DNA from: JAIOPA01 sp964655175
GTDB taxonomy: Bacteria > Eisenbacteria > RBG-16-71-46
Assembly: GCA_964655175.1 (NCBI GenBank)
Contig: CAZZLY010000034.1
Coordinates: 1 to 24,550, forward strand
Length of the DNA: 24,550 bases
Direction of reading: 5' to 3'
The notes beneath the pieces were generated by a model that did not search any database, had not been told where the DNA came from, and saw only the letters and a program-made list of their open reading frames with translations. The position numbers and the translations under genes were made by a program. Shown piece after piece: positions 1-7,374 of this stretch. How positions within the stretch are numbered: the stretch's first letter is position 1; every line of letters begins with the position of its first letter.

Positions 1-1
1 C

Positions 2-49
2 CAGGCCCGCATCGAGCTCGGCCGGCTGTCGCCGCAGATCCTCAACTGA
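2..49 (+). CDS. C-terminal end of an unidentified plus-strand gene (partial)
   Basis: The window opens inside a reading frame that translates as QARIELGRLSPQILN and stops at a TGA at 47-49. Fifteen residues are too few to name a family. The claim that this is a real gene end rests on position: the stop is followed at once by a small perfect hairpin (51-56 with 61-66, loop CCTC) and then by a strong intrinsic terminator on the same strand. It is the only plus-strand gene in the window and converges on the radical SAM gene. Confidence 0.55.
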   Translation, partial: QARIELGRLSPQILN

Positions 50-76
50 CGCGACCCCTCGGTCGCGGAAGCCTCG

Positions 77-119
77 AGCCCCGGTGTCCTCACGGACGCC
101 GGGGCTTCGTGTTTTCTTT
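77..119 (+). terminator. Intrinsic terminator after the left-edge gene
   Basis: A 13-base-pair stem (77-89 with 94-106, one G-T wobble, loop TCAC) is followed by a T-rich tail, TCGTGTTTTCTTT. This is the only clear hairpin-plus-U-tract terminator in the window. The opposite side lacks a matching A-rich stretch, so it should act mainly on plus-strand transcription. A smaller 6-bp hairpin sits just upstream at 51-66. Confidence 0.85.
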
Positions 120-238
120 GAATCGGTAAGGCATTGTGAAATGGCGCGTTGAGGCTGTCGCTTCGGGTGCCGCGCGAGGTTCGCGGGTGGTCGCAGGCGT
201 CCGCTGGAAACAGCGTGGCCGGGCCCGGGTGCGCGGCC
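120..238. other. Intergenic stretch between converging genes
   Basis: This stretch lies between the terminator and the stop codon of the radical SAM gene. I see no convincing gene, RNA or separate terminator for the minus-strand gene. The open frames that cross it are continuations of antisense frames. Confidence 0.5.
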
Positions 239-1186
239 TCAGGCCTGCGCCAGCGCGGGATCCTCGGCGAACGCCAGTCCCAACTGCTGCGCCAGCCGCG
301 GGGGCTCGGGCTCGATCGGGCGCGGCGCGCTCGCGCGGCGCGGGTGCTGGTCGATCATCGCCAGCACGCGGTCGCGGTGTGCGTGCGCTTCGGCGGTGGG
401 CCGATGCGCGCGCGCGGCGTACAGGCGCGCGAGCCGCTCGGCTTCGGCGGGCCAGACGTCGGCCAGCGTCTCCAGGAAATGCTCGCGCGTGCCCGGGCGC
501 AGGTAGAGCAGTTCGGTCCACACGCGCACCGCACCGGCGTCGCGCGCGGCCTTGACCGCATCGCGAAGCAGGTCGGCGCGGTCCGAGAGCCCGGGGATGA
601 TGGGCGCCATCGCCACCGCGACGCGGATGCCGGCGTCGGCCAGTGTGCGCACCGCGCGCAGGCGCTGCCGCGGCGGCGCGGTGGCGGGCTCGGTCGCGCG
701 CCAGATCGCATCGTCGAGTGTGGGTACCGACAGGCTCACGCCGACCTTGGCGCGGCGCGAGGCGTCCTGCAGCACGTCGACGTCGCGGATGACCATGGGG
801 CCGCGCGTGATGATCGCGAACGGGTTGGCGCGCTCGGCCAGCGCCTCGAGGCAGCCGCGCGTGAGTCGGAAGCGCCCTTCGGCCGGCTGGTACGGGTCGG
901 TGGCCGCGCCGATCACCACGGTCTCGCGGGCCCAGGTGCGGCGGGAGAGTTCGGTGCGCAGCACGCTCACGACGTTGGTCTTCACGCGCACGCTGCGGCC
1001 GTAGCGGTCGTCGGCGGGCCGATCGGCGCGGCGCTCGAACGCACGCACGTAGCAGAACGTGCAGCGGTGCGCGCAGCCCATGTACGGGTTGAGCGACCAC
1101 GGGAACGACATCCCGGTCACGCGGTTGAGGGCGCTGCGGCAGGGTTCCAGGCGGAGCTCGGCGGCCATGGACGGGAGTCGTACCAT
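239..1186 (-). CDS. SplB/Rv2578c-type radical SAM protein
   Basis: A radical SAM enzyme of the SplB-like group (COG1533), closest in layout to the Rv2578c family. The N-terminal part reads NPYMGCAHRCTFCYVRAF, giving the CxxxCxxC cluster at C38, C42 and C45 that would bind the 4Fe-4S/SAM centre. Further motifs typical of the group are ATDPYQP and the ITRGP strand. The length from this start is 315 residues. Three starts are possible: GTG at 1204, ATG at 1186 and ATG at 1168, none with a good Shine-Dalgarno site. I prefer 1186 because the GTG at 1204 falls inside a palindrome that looks like an operator. The true substrate is unknown: spore photoproduct lyase itself is only a distant relative, and many members have no assigned reaction. 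The gene stands alone, stops with TGA, and converges on the plus-strand gene at the left edge. Confidence 0.85.
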   Translation of the reverse strand: MVRLPSMAAELRLEPCRSALNRVTGMSFPWSLNPYMGCAHRCTFCYVRAFERRADRPADDRYGRSVRVKTNVVSVLRTELSRRTWARETVVIGAATDPYQPAEGRFRLTRGCLEALAERANPFAIITRGPMVIRDVDVLQDASRRAKVGVSLSVPTLDDAIWRATEPATAPPRQRLRAVRTLADAGIRVAVAMAPIIPGLSDRADLLRDAVKAARDAGAVRVWTELLYLRPGTREHFLETLADVWPAEAERLARLYAARAHRPTAEAHAHRDRVLAMIDQHPRRASAPRPIEPEPPRLAQQLGLAFAEDPALAQA

Positions 1187-1199
1187 CGTCGCGCGGTAC

Positions 1200-1213
1200 T
1201 GCACAAGTGTGTA
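1200..1213. promoter_or_regulatory. Candidate LexA-like palindrome before the radical SAM gene
   Basis: TGCAC-AAGT-GTGTA is one base away from a perfect TGCAC-N4-GTGCA palindrome, the form of LexA box known from Fibrobacter succinogenes. A perfect copy sits on the recN promoter at 24403-24416, and the two sites share the nine-base string TACTGCACA when one is read on the opposite strand. The site ends 13 bases before the preferred ATG. An AT-rich stretch just upstream could serve as a -10 region, but no clean -35/-10 pair is visible. Confidence 0.4.
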
Positions 1214-1505
1214 GTTATGGCGAGCCGTGAACCTCGTGGGTTGCCGGAATCGTTTGGCGCATCGCGAGGCGCTCCAGCGGTCTGCGCGTCCTGCGGGCCT
1301 CGGGCGGCATCGGAATCCGCCCAGACCTCGAGCAGCCCGCTCAGCCCGCTCAGGGCGGCTCGTGGACCCGGCGCCGGCCGCCGGGCGTGGCTGGCGGGCT
1401 CGGACCGGGTCGGGCCGACCACGCGCGGCCCAGGGCCGTCACGGGCCCGATGACCGAGGCCCGGGCGGTGACCCGTGACCGGGCGGGTCACAGAACTCAC
1501 GTCCA

Positions 1506-1715
1506 GCCGTCGGACGACCCGGGCTCGAGACGAGATCACGAACGTGCGCGTGGGTGATGANNNNNNNNNNNNNNNNNNNNNNNNNNNNNNNNNNNNNNNN
1601 NNNNNNNNNNNNNNNNNNNNNNNNNNNNNNNNNNNNNNNNNNNNNNNNNNNNNNNNNNNNGCCGTCGGACGACCCGGGCTCGAGACGAGATCACGAACGT
1701 GCGCGTGGGTGATGA
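1506..1715. repeat. 55-base direct repeat flanking gap 1 (assembly overlap)
   Basis: Bases 1506-1560 and 1661-1715 are identical over 55 positions and directly abut the two sides of the 100-N block at 1561-1660. The match ends exactly at the Ns. The second gap shows the same 55-base flank length. This is the signature of two de Bruijn graph contigs that share a terminal k-mer (k = 55) but were joined with Ns. The two copies are most likely one genomic copy. Confidence 0.9.
1561..1660. other. Assembly gap 1 (100 Ns)
   Basis: A run of exactly 100 Ns, which is a conventional filler length and not a measured distance. The identical 55-base flanks suggest the true gap is zero or negative. The surrounding sequence is noncoding, so no reading frame can test the join here. 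Confidence 0.95.
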
Positions 1716-1895
1716 GCGAGCCGCGGCGATGCGGTGGCCGGTGCGCGGACGAGCGGGATGGTGACGCGCATGGGCGGGACCACGAGGCGGCGAAGACCGA
1801 AGGGATCGGGGCCGCAGGCCGAAGGGCGGTCGGGCGACGGCTCGGGGCCGTGATTCAACGAACCCAGCGCCCCACGGGCCGATATCGTCGTGTCG

Positions 1896-1911
1896 CATAA
1901 TATGTATTATG
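1896..1911. promoter_or_regulatory. AT-rich 16-base palindrome
   Basis: CATAATA-TG-TATTATG is an inverted repeat with perfect 7-base arms, inside an A+T island in otherwise very GC-rich DNA. This could be an operator for a dimeric regulator or a promoter region. I could not pair it with a convincing -35 element on either strand, and there is no gene close enough to assign it to: the unknown gene at 2026 ends towards it, and the radical SAM gene begins about 700 bases away. Confidence 0.35.
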
Positions 1912-2025
1912 TAAACCTGCAAGCGTGACGCCGGGGACGGGGCTCCCGCGCCCCCGGCCCGGCTCGTCCCGGCCGCCGTCCTCCCCGTCGGGTCCCGGCT
2001 CGCCCGTGGCCGATCGCCCCGCGCG

Positions 2026-3263
2026 TCAGGATGTCGTGGTCGGCGTCGACTCCGGCCAGCCGAGCGCCAGGATCAGACTCGCGTCGCCGAACAGGAATCC
2101 CGTGACGCACGCCGGGTCCACGGGCACGCCCAGCCCGGGCACGACCGCCCCTCTCAGCCGGGCCCCCATGAGCCGGCCCGCCAGACGCCAGCCCAGGTCC
2201 CAGACGGTCAGCTGCGCCCGCAGCCGGATGTGGCGGCCGCGGTCGCCCATGACCCGGGTGGCGGCCAGACCGAACGCCGACGCCGCCATGCCGATCCCGG
2301 CGACCACGGGCCCCGAGTCGACGTCCATGGGCGCCTCGTGGCCGCGCGGGTGCTCGCGGAACCCGGCCAGCAGGACGCGTTCGCTCCAGCACGTCCTCAC
2401 GTAGGCCGCGTACAGGGTCCGTGCGAACTCCCGGTCGAGTCTCGCGAGCAGCGCGATCCGCAGCGACAGGTCGCAGCCGCGCGGGCCCGCGGTCACCGTG
2501 GTGCGGTCCCGCGCGAGCGCACTCACGGGCAGACCGGTCGCGGGATCGGCGCCCGGGCCGCGCAGCCACGCGAGGTGCCGCGCGATCGTCGCGGCCGAGC
2601 GCGACGTGCGTTCGATCGTGTCGTCGAGGTCCAAGGCGAGCACCGCGGGCAACGTGTCGAACGGCCAGCACGCGCCCGGGTACGAGAACAGCGCGCCGCC
2701 CGAGGGCGCCTCGTCGAGTTGGGTGCGCAACGCGTCGCACAGGTGACGGCGCGCGTCGTCGTGTTCCTGGGCGCCGGTGGCCTGATGCAACGCCGCGAAC
2801 GTCAGTGCGAGCCAGCCCANNNNNNNNNNNNNNNNNNNNNNNNNNNNNNNNNNNNNNNNNNNNNNNNNNNNNNNNNNNNNNNNNNNNNNNNNNNNNNNNN
2901 NNNNNNNNNNNNNNNNNNNTCCTGGGCGCCGGTGGCCTGATGCAACGCCGCGAACGTCAGTGCGAGCCAGCCCACGTCCACCGCGTGCGGGGCGCGCGGG
3001 TCGAGGGCGGTGAGCGGCCCCAGCCTTGATTCGGCCTGTGCGCGTGCAAGGGTCGCGAAGGCGCGCGCGGCGTCGAGCGCCCGGGCGCGTGACACGCGAC
3101 CGTCCCCCGCCCACGTGCTCAATGCGAGCGCGGGGAACACGTACGGGAACAGATCGCCCTCGGGGAACGCGCGACACTCGCGCGTCACGCGCGCGCGGTA
3201 CGCGTCCGGATCGGCCGCGTGTGCGACGAACGCGCGCACGAGTCGGGCTCGCACGCGCGACAT
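2026..3263 (-). CDS. Conserved protein of unknown function downstream of leuS (split by gap)
   Basis: The ATG at 3263-3261 lies two bases after the leuS stop, so the gene is probably co-transcribed with leuS. The frame enters the 100-N gap from one side and leaves it in another frame. Merging the duplicated 55-base flank (removing 155 bases, 2820-2974) leaves 1083 bases, an exact multiple of three. It gives one uninterrupted 360-residue protein in which the repeated peptide GWLALTFAALHQATGAQ occurs once. I see no signal peptide or membrane helix. Visible features are a CWPFDT segment, a PATGLPVS stretch, RGCDLSLRIALLARLD, and near the C-terminus MDVDSGPVVAGIGMAASAFG followed by an arginine and a GD pair. 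The helical, aromatic pattern resembles alpha/alpha-barrel proteins, possibly related to linalool dehydratase-isomerase-like domains. That resemblance is weak and I assign no function. Confidence 0.7.
2765..2974. repeat. 55-base direct repeat flanking gap 2 (assembly overlap)
   Basis: Bases 2765-2819 and 2920-2974 are identical over 55 positions and abut the N block on each side. Both copies encode the same part of the unknown protein, in different frames relative to the scaffold coordinates. Merging them restores the reading frame, which is direct evidence that the duplication is an assembly product and that no real sequence is missing. Confidence 0.95.
2820..2919. other. Assembly gap 2 (100 Ns), inside a gene
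   Basis: Exactly 100 Ns interrupt the unknown gene downstream of leuS. Automatic gene callers will break the gene here into two fragments or run the leuS-side fragment into a false frame. The correct join is described under the gene and the flanking repeat. Confidence 0.95.
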
Positions 3264-3265
3264 CG

Positions 3266-5704
3266 TCAGCCCGCGACGACCACGTTGAGCAGCTTGTCCT
3301 TCACGTGGATGACCTTCTTGATCGCGCCCGCCTCGAGGAACCGCTTCACGCGCTCGTCGGCGAACGCGGCCGCCTGCACGTCCTCCTGCGAGGCGCCACG
3401 CGGCAGGTCGAGCGTCGCGCGCAGCTTGCCGTTCACCTGGATGGCCATGGTGACCGTGTCCTCGACGAGCAGCGCCGGGTCGTGGTCGGGCCACGCCGCG
3501 TAGGCGATCGTGTCCTCGTGCCCCAGTCGCTGCCACAGCTCCTCGGCCAGATGCGGACCGAACGGCGCGAGCAGGCGCACGAACGGCTCGAGCAGCGTGC
3601 GATGACGCGACGGCTGCTTCATGACCTCGTTCACGAACACCATCATCTGCGAGATGGCGGTGTTGAACTTGAGCGCCTCCACGTCCACGCCGACCTTGGC
3701 GATGGTCTGGTGCAGCAGGCGCTGGGTGGCCGCGTCGGGCGCGACGTCGTTGAGCGCGAGCGAGCCGTCCTCGTTGACGACCAGACGCCAGACGCGATCG
3801 AGGAACCGCGAGATGCCCTCGACGCTCTTGGAGCTCCACGGCTTCATGGCCTCGAGCGGGCCCATGAACATCTCGTAGATGCGCGTCGCGTCGGCCCCGT
3901 ACTGGTCGATCATGTCGTCGGGGCTCACGACGTTGCCCCACGACTTGCTCATCTTGCGGTTGTCCTCGCCCAGGATCATGCCCTGATGCACGAGCTTCAT
4001 GAACGGCTCGGGCGTGCTCACGACGCCGATGTCGTACAGGACCTTGTGCCAGAACCGCGCGTACAGCAGATGCAGCACCGCGTGCTCGGCCCCGCCCACG
4101 TACAGGTCCACCGGCATCCAGTACTTCTCCTTGGCCGGGTCCACGAGGCGGTCGGGGTTCTTCGGGTCGAGGAAGCGCAGGTAGTACCAGCACGAGCCGG
4201 CCCACTGCGGCATGGTGTTCGTCTCGCGCCGCGCGGGCTTGCCCGTGGTGGGATCGGTGGTCTCGACCCAGTCCGTGATGTTCGCGAGCGGGCTCTCCCC
4301 CGTGCCCGACGGCTTGAACTCCTTGGCCTCGGGCAGCAGCACCGGCAGCATGTGCTCGGGCAGGGCCTGCGGCGCGCCGTCCACCCACACCAGCGGGAAC
4401 GGCTCACCCCAGTAGCGCTGCCGCGAGAACAGCCAGTCGCGCAGCTTGTAGTTCACGGCCTTCTGGCCGGTGCCGCGTTCGGCGAGCCACGCGGTGATGC
4501 GCGGGATCGCGACCTCGGGCGTGAGCCCGTTCAGGGACAGCGCACCGTCGGCGGTGGCCGAGTTCACGAGCGTGCCCGAGTCGGTGTCGGTGTGCGCCGC
4601 TTGCTGCACGTCGCCGCCCGAGACGACCTCGCGGATCGGCAGGCCGTACTCCCGCGCGAACGCCCAGTCGCGCTCGTCGTGTCCCGGCACGGCCATGATC
4701 GCGCCCGTGCCGTAGCTCATGAGCACGTAGTCCGCGATCCACACCGGCAGCTTCTCGCCGTTGACGGGATTGATCGCGTAGCCGCCGGTGAACACGCCGG
4801 TCTTCTGCTTGTCCTCCTGGCGCATGAGGTCGCTCTTGCGCGCGGTCGCCTCGCGGTACGCGCGCACGGCGTCGGCCTGCGCGGGCGTGGTGAGCGCCTC
4901 GACCAGCGGATGCTCGGGTGCGAGCACCATGTACGTGGCCCCGAACAGCGTATCGGGCCGCGTCGTGAAGATGCGCAGCTTGCCGTTCACACCGTCGAGC
5001 GCGAAGTCCACCTCGGCGCCGATCGAGCGACCGATCCAGTTCTTCTGCATCTCCAGCGTGCTCGCCGGCCATTCGACGAGCGACAGGTCCTCGAGCAGGC
5101 GCTCGGCGTAGGCGGTGATGCGCAGCACCCACTGCCGCATGGGGCGGCGGATGACCTCGTAGCCGCCGACCTCGCTCTTGCCGTCAACGACCTCCTCGTT
5201 GGCGAGCACCGTGCCCAGTTCGGGGCACCAGTTCACCGGCACCTCGGCCACGTAGGCGAGCCCGCGCTGGTGGAGCTGCAGGAAGATCCACTGCGTCCAC
5301 TGGTAGTAGCTCGGGTCGGTGGTGTCCACCTCGCGATCCCAGTCGTAGGACAGGCCCACGCGACGCATCTGCCGGCGGAAGTTGGCGATGTTGTCGCGCG
5401 TCGTGATCGCCGGGTGGATACCCGTCTTGACGGCGTACTGCTCGGCCGGCAGGCCGAACGCGTCCCAGCCCGTCACGTGCAGCACGCTGAAGCCCTTCAT
5501 GCGCTTGTAGCGGCTGATGATGTCCGTCGCGGTGTAGCCCTCGAGGTGCCCGACGTGCAGGCCCGCGCCCGAGGGGTACGGGAACATGTCGAGGCAGTAG
5601 TACTTGGGACGCGCGGGATCCTCCACCGCACGGAACGTCTTGCGATCGACCCAGTACTGCTGCCAGCGCGGCTCGACATCGGCGAACGGATAGTACTTGC
5701 TCAT
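3266..5704 (-). CDS. leuS: Leucyl-tRNA synthetase
   Basis: Class I aminoacyl-tRNA synthetase charging tRNA-Leu in the cytoplasm. It has 812 residues, within the usual bacterial range. The catalytic signatures are complete: the HIGH box appears as HVGH at residues 50-53 (preceded by PYPSGAGL), and the KMSKS loop lies at 584-588 in the stretch EDNRKMSKSWGNVV. Between them lies the CP1 editing domain, with TTRPDTLFGATY and the GTGAIMAVPGHDERD editing-site motif. The C-terminal part contains the anticodon-binding region and ends in the short domain VNGKLRATLDLPRG...VIHVKDKLLNVVV seen in LeuS. The start is the ATG at 5704; the nearest purine-rich stretch upstream is weak. The unknown gene begins two bases after the TGA stop. 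Confidence 0.98.
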   Translation of the reverse strand: MSKYYPFADVEPRWQQYWVDRKTFRAVEDPARPKYYCLDMFPYPSGAGLHVGHLEGYTATDIISRYKRMKGFSVLHVTGWDAFGLPAEQYAVKTGIHPAITTRDNIANFRRQMRRVGLSYDWDREVDTTDPSYYQWTQWIFLQLHQRGLAYVAEVPVNWCPELGTVLANEEVVDGKSEVGGYEVIRRPMRQWVLRITAYAERLLEDLSLVEWPASTLEMQKNWIGRSIGAEVDFALDGVNGKLRIFTTRPDTLFGATYMVLAPEHPLVEALTTPAQADAVRAYREATARKSDLMRQEDKQKTGVFTGGYAINPVNGEKLPVWIADYVLMSYGTGAIMAVPGHDERDWAFAREYGLPIREVVSGGDVQQAAHTDTDSGTLVNSATADGALSLNGLTPEVAIPRITAWLAERGTGQKAVNYKLRDWLFSRQRYWGEPFPLVWVDGAPQALPEHMLPVLLPEAKEFKPSGTGESPLANITDWVETTDPTTGKPARRETNTMPQWAGSCWYYLRFLDPKNPDRLVDPAKEKYWMPVDLYVGGAEHAVLHLLYARFWHKVLYDIGVVSTPEPFMKLVHQGMILGEDNRKMSKSWGNVVSPDDMIDQYGADATRIYEMFMGPLEAMKPWSSKSVEGISRFLDRVWRLVVNEDGSLALNDVAPDAATQRLLHQTIAKVGVDVEALKFNTAISQMMVFVNEVMKQPSRHRTLLEPFVRLLAPFGPHLAEELWQRLGHEDTIAYAAWPDHDPALLVEDTVTMAIQVNGKLRATLDLPRGASQEDVQAAAFADERVKRFLEAGAIKKVIHVKDKLLNVVVAG

Positions 5705-5734
5705 CGGGGCCCCGGAGTGAGTGGTGAGTCCGGG

Positions 5735-5763
5735 AGGATAGCGGCACTCGGGCGCGGCGTCAC
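5735..5763 (-). promoter_or_regulatory. Possible sigma-70-type promoter for leuS
   Basis: On the minus strand, GTGACG (5763-5758) and TATCCT (5740-5735) are spaced by 17 bases, 30 bases before the leuS ATG. Each hexamer matches the consensus at four of six positions. The 105-base gap between holA and leuS leaves room for a promoter, but in such GC-rich DNA this match is only suggestive. Confidence 0.3.
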
Positions 5764-5809
5764 GGCGGCCCGGGGTTCGTGCACGGGCTCGATCGGTGCC
5801 GCGCGCGGC

Positions 5810-6835
5810 TCAGTTCGCGACGAGATCCCGCGTGGCCTGCTCGAGGGCGCTGCGCACGTCGGCGCGGCCCCCCTTCCACGCCGCCTCGGCCCGGTACACG
5901 GCGTCCACCGCGCGCGCCAGCGACTGCGCGTTGCGGCGCCGCGCCATCGCCGCGGTCGCCTCCTTGTACATGGCCCACGAGTACGGCGCCGAGGTGCGCA
6001 GCAGCGACGAGGTCGCGAGATGTCCGAGCGACCACAGGATCGTGCCCTCGCTCTCGCCTGCCGCCAGGATGCGCTCGAGGCGCTGCCCCGCGCGCTTGGC
6101 GTCGCCCTGGGCCACCGCCAGGATGAAGTCCGGCAGTTCGGCGCCCAACTTGGGGGCGGTGAGCGTGCGCACGTGCGCCATCGTCACCGTGCCGCCGTCG
6201 CCCGCGAGCACGCTGAGCTTGCCCGCCTCGTTGAGGAACGCGAGCGGGTCGCGCTCGCAGGCATCGAGCAGCGCCTGCAGTGCTCCCGCCTCCGCGGTGT
6301 TGCCCGTGGCGAGCAGCCGGCGTCGGCCCCACTCGAGCAGGCCGCGCTCGTCGGGCGAGGTCACCTCGAGACGTGCGGTGGCCACCTCGCGCAGCGGGTC
6401 GAGCTTCTTGCGCGGCTTGTCGGCGGCGGCTTCGACGAGCACGAGACTCGAACCCGAGGACGGCGTCGCCAGACCGGCGGCGAGCGCCTGGATCTGCTTG
6501 TCGCTGCGCACCAGCTTCTCGACCGAGAACACGATCGTGAGCTCGCGCGACGTGAACATGGACACGGTCTGGTACGCGGCCAGGATCTCGTCGATGCCCT
6601 CGTCGGGCCGCAGGATGCGGGCGGTCGGGGACTCGGGGACCGCGAGCGCCCAGGCGCGCCGGTAGTCGGCGAGGAACGCGGTCTTGACCGCCTCGTCGGG
6701 ACCCTCGAGGTACACGACGCCGGGGAACTCGCCCTGTTCGAGGCGCGCCAGCAGCGCGAGCGGTTCGATGGGCGCGACCGCGGCCGACTTGGTCGCGCGC
6801 GGCGAGGACTTGCCAGCGGTCTTCCTCACGGCCAT
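5810..6835 (-). CDS. holA: DNA polymerase III delta subunit
   Basis: The 341-residue protein fits HolA, the clamp-loader subunit that opens the beta sliding clamp. Recognisable parts are the N-terminal VYLEGPDEAVKTAFLADYRRAW (the degenerate nucleotide-binding-like start of delta), the MFTSRELTIVFSVEKL strand-helix, ACERDPLAFLNEAGKLSVLAG in the lid region, and the C-terminal helical collar, including LAVAQGDAKRAGQRLERILAAGESEGTILWSL split across residues of about 240-275. A lysine/alanine-rich, probably disordered N-terminus of about 20 residues precedes the domain. The ATG at 6835 lies four bases after the lptE stop, so the two are co-transcribed, an arrangement (lptE-holA) common in many bacteria. 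Confidence 0.93.
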   Translation of the reverse strand: MAVRKTAGKSSPRATKSAAVAPIEPLALLARLEQGEFPGVVYLEGPDEAVKTAFLADYRRAWALAVPESPTARILRPDEGIDEILAAYQTVSMFTSRELTIVFSVEKLVRSDKQIQALAAGLATPSSGSSLVLVEAAADKPRKKLDPLREVATARLEVTSPDERGLLEWGRRRLLATGNTAEAGALQALLDACERDPLAFLNEAGKLSVLAGDGGTVTMAHVRTLTAPKLGAELPDFILAVAQGDAKRAGQRLERILAAGESEGTILWSLGHLATSSLLRTSAPYSWAMYKEATAAMARRRNAQSLARAVDAVYRAEAAWKGGRADVRSALEQATRDLVAN

Positions 6836-6839
6836 GTCG

Positions 6840-7310
6840 TCACCAGCCCTCGACGCTGCGGCTCAGGATCTCGTCCGCGAGCTTGGTGATGGCCTCCTTG
6901 CGGCCGTCGAGCTCGGTCTTGGCGGTCTGTCCCGGCACGTCCTGCACGTAGTAGATCGTGCTCTTCACCAACTCGTCGCTCCACAGTTCGCGGTTCTTGA
7001 CCAGGTCCTTGAACGTGACCTGGACCGCGAGCGTGACGCGGTACGCGTTGGCGTTGGAGGTGTTGGCCGAGAAGCCGTACACGGCGTTCTTGTACTGCGT
7101 GACCTTGCCGCGCAGGATCGCGTTGGCGCTCTTCTCGTCGACGATCTTGAGGTGGTTGTCGCGCACGAACCGCTGCACGACCTCGTCGGTCACCTGCTGC
7201 TCGAGCTGCGCCTCGGGCGTCCCGTTCTCGAACACCGGGATCGCGATGGTCTTGAGATGCGAGGGCAGCAGCGCCGGGCTGGCCGTGTAACCACAGCCGG
7301 CGAGGAACAA
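6840..7310 (-). CDS. lptE: LptE-family outer-membrane lipoprotein (start unresolved)
   Basis: LptE plugs the LptD barrel that inserts lipopolysaccharide into the outer membrane. The sequence shows CGYTASPALLPSHLKTIAIPVFENGT, the characteristic LptE/LPS-assembly start, followed by TDEVVQRFVRDNHLKIVDEKSANAILRGKVTQY and a repeat of beta strands. The only standard start in frame is the TTG at 7310, which leaves just five residues before the lipid-carrying cysteine. Reading further upstream in the same frame gives RRAAFLSALAAAGLGLFLAGC, a complete lipoprotein signal peptide with an LAGC lipobox, so the true protein extends at least to about 7356. No ATG, GTG or TTG occurs in this frame back to the stop at 7434-7436. 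The start must be a rare codon (for example ATC, ATA or CTG), or there is a local sequence error. The gene follows the response regulator, whose stop is at 7375-7377, and precedes holA by four bases. Confidence 0.85.
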   Translation of the reverse strand: MFLAGCGYTASPALLPSHLKTIAIPVFENGTPEAQLEQQVTDEVVQRFVRDNHLKIVDEKSANAILRGKVTQYKNAVYGFSANTSNANAYRVTLAVQVTFKDLVKNRELWSDELVKSTIYYVQDVPGQTAKTELDGRKEAITKLADEILSRSVEGW

Positions 7311-7374
7311 GCCGAGACCCGCGGCCGCGAGCGCGGACAGGAAGGCCGCGCGGCGACCGCGGGTCCGGTGGACG

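Larger units (their letters stand above)
1214..2025. other. Long gene-free GC-rich region containing an assembly gap
   Basis: About 800 bases, including 100 Ns, contain no gene I can support. The frames open here have the arginine/alanine/glycine/proline composition of GC-rich shadow frames. The stretch 1320-1500 is low-complexity, with reiterated CGGGCC and GACC blocks, a tandem CAGCCCGCT pair near 1331-1350, and a hairpin at 1468-1474/1485-1491 (GTGACCC/GGGTCAC). The right part holds an AT-rich palindrome at 1896-1911. No tRNA, rRNA or CRISPR-like repeat was seen. A small gene hidden by the gap cannot be excluded. Confidence 0.55.

Noticed and set aside
1506..1715. 55-base direct repeats as possible insertion-element, attachment-site or CRISPR repeats
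   Set aside because: Both pairs in the window have exactly the same length, touch N runs on both sides and, in one case, merging restores a gene. This fits an assembly overlap and not a mobile element.
1925..2740. Open frames on both strands over the left part of the unknown gene
   Set aside because: They overlap the frame that, once the gap is merged, continues from a start coupled to leuS. The alternatives are arginine/proline/glycine-rich shadow frames.
3026..6889. A very long open frame (about 1287 codons) on the plus strand opposite leuS and holA
   Set aside because: It is the antisense frame of two clearly identified genes. Its composition (arginine, histidine, valine, leucine, glutamate, alanine) is what GC-rich codons give when read backwards, and no domain is recognisable.
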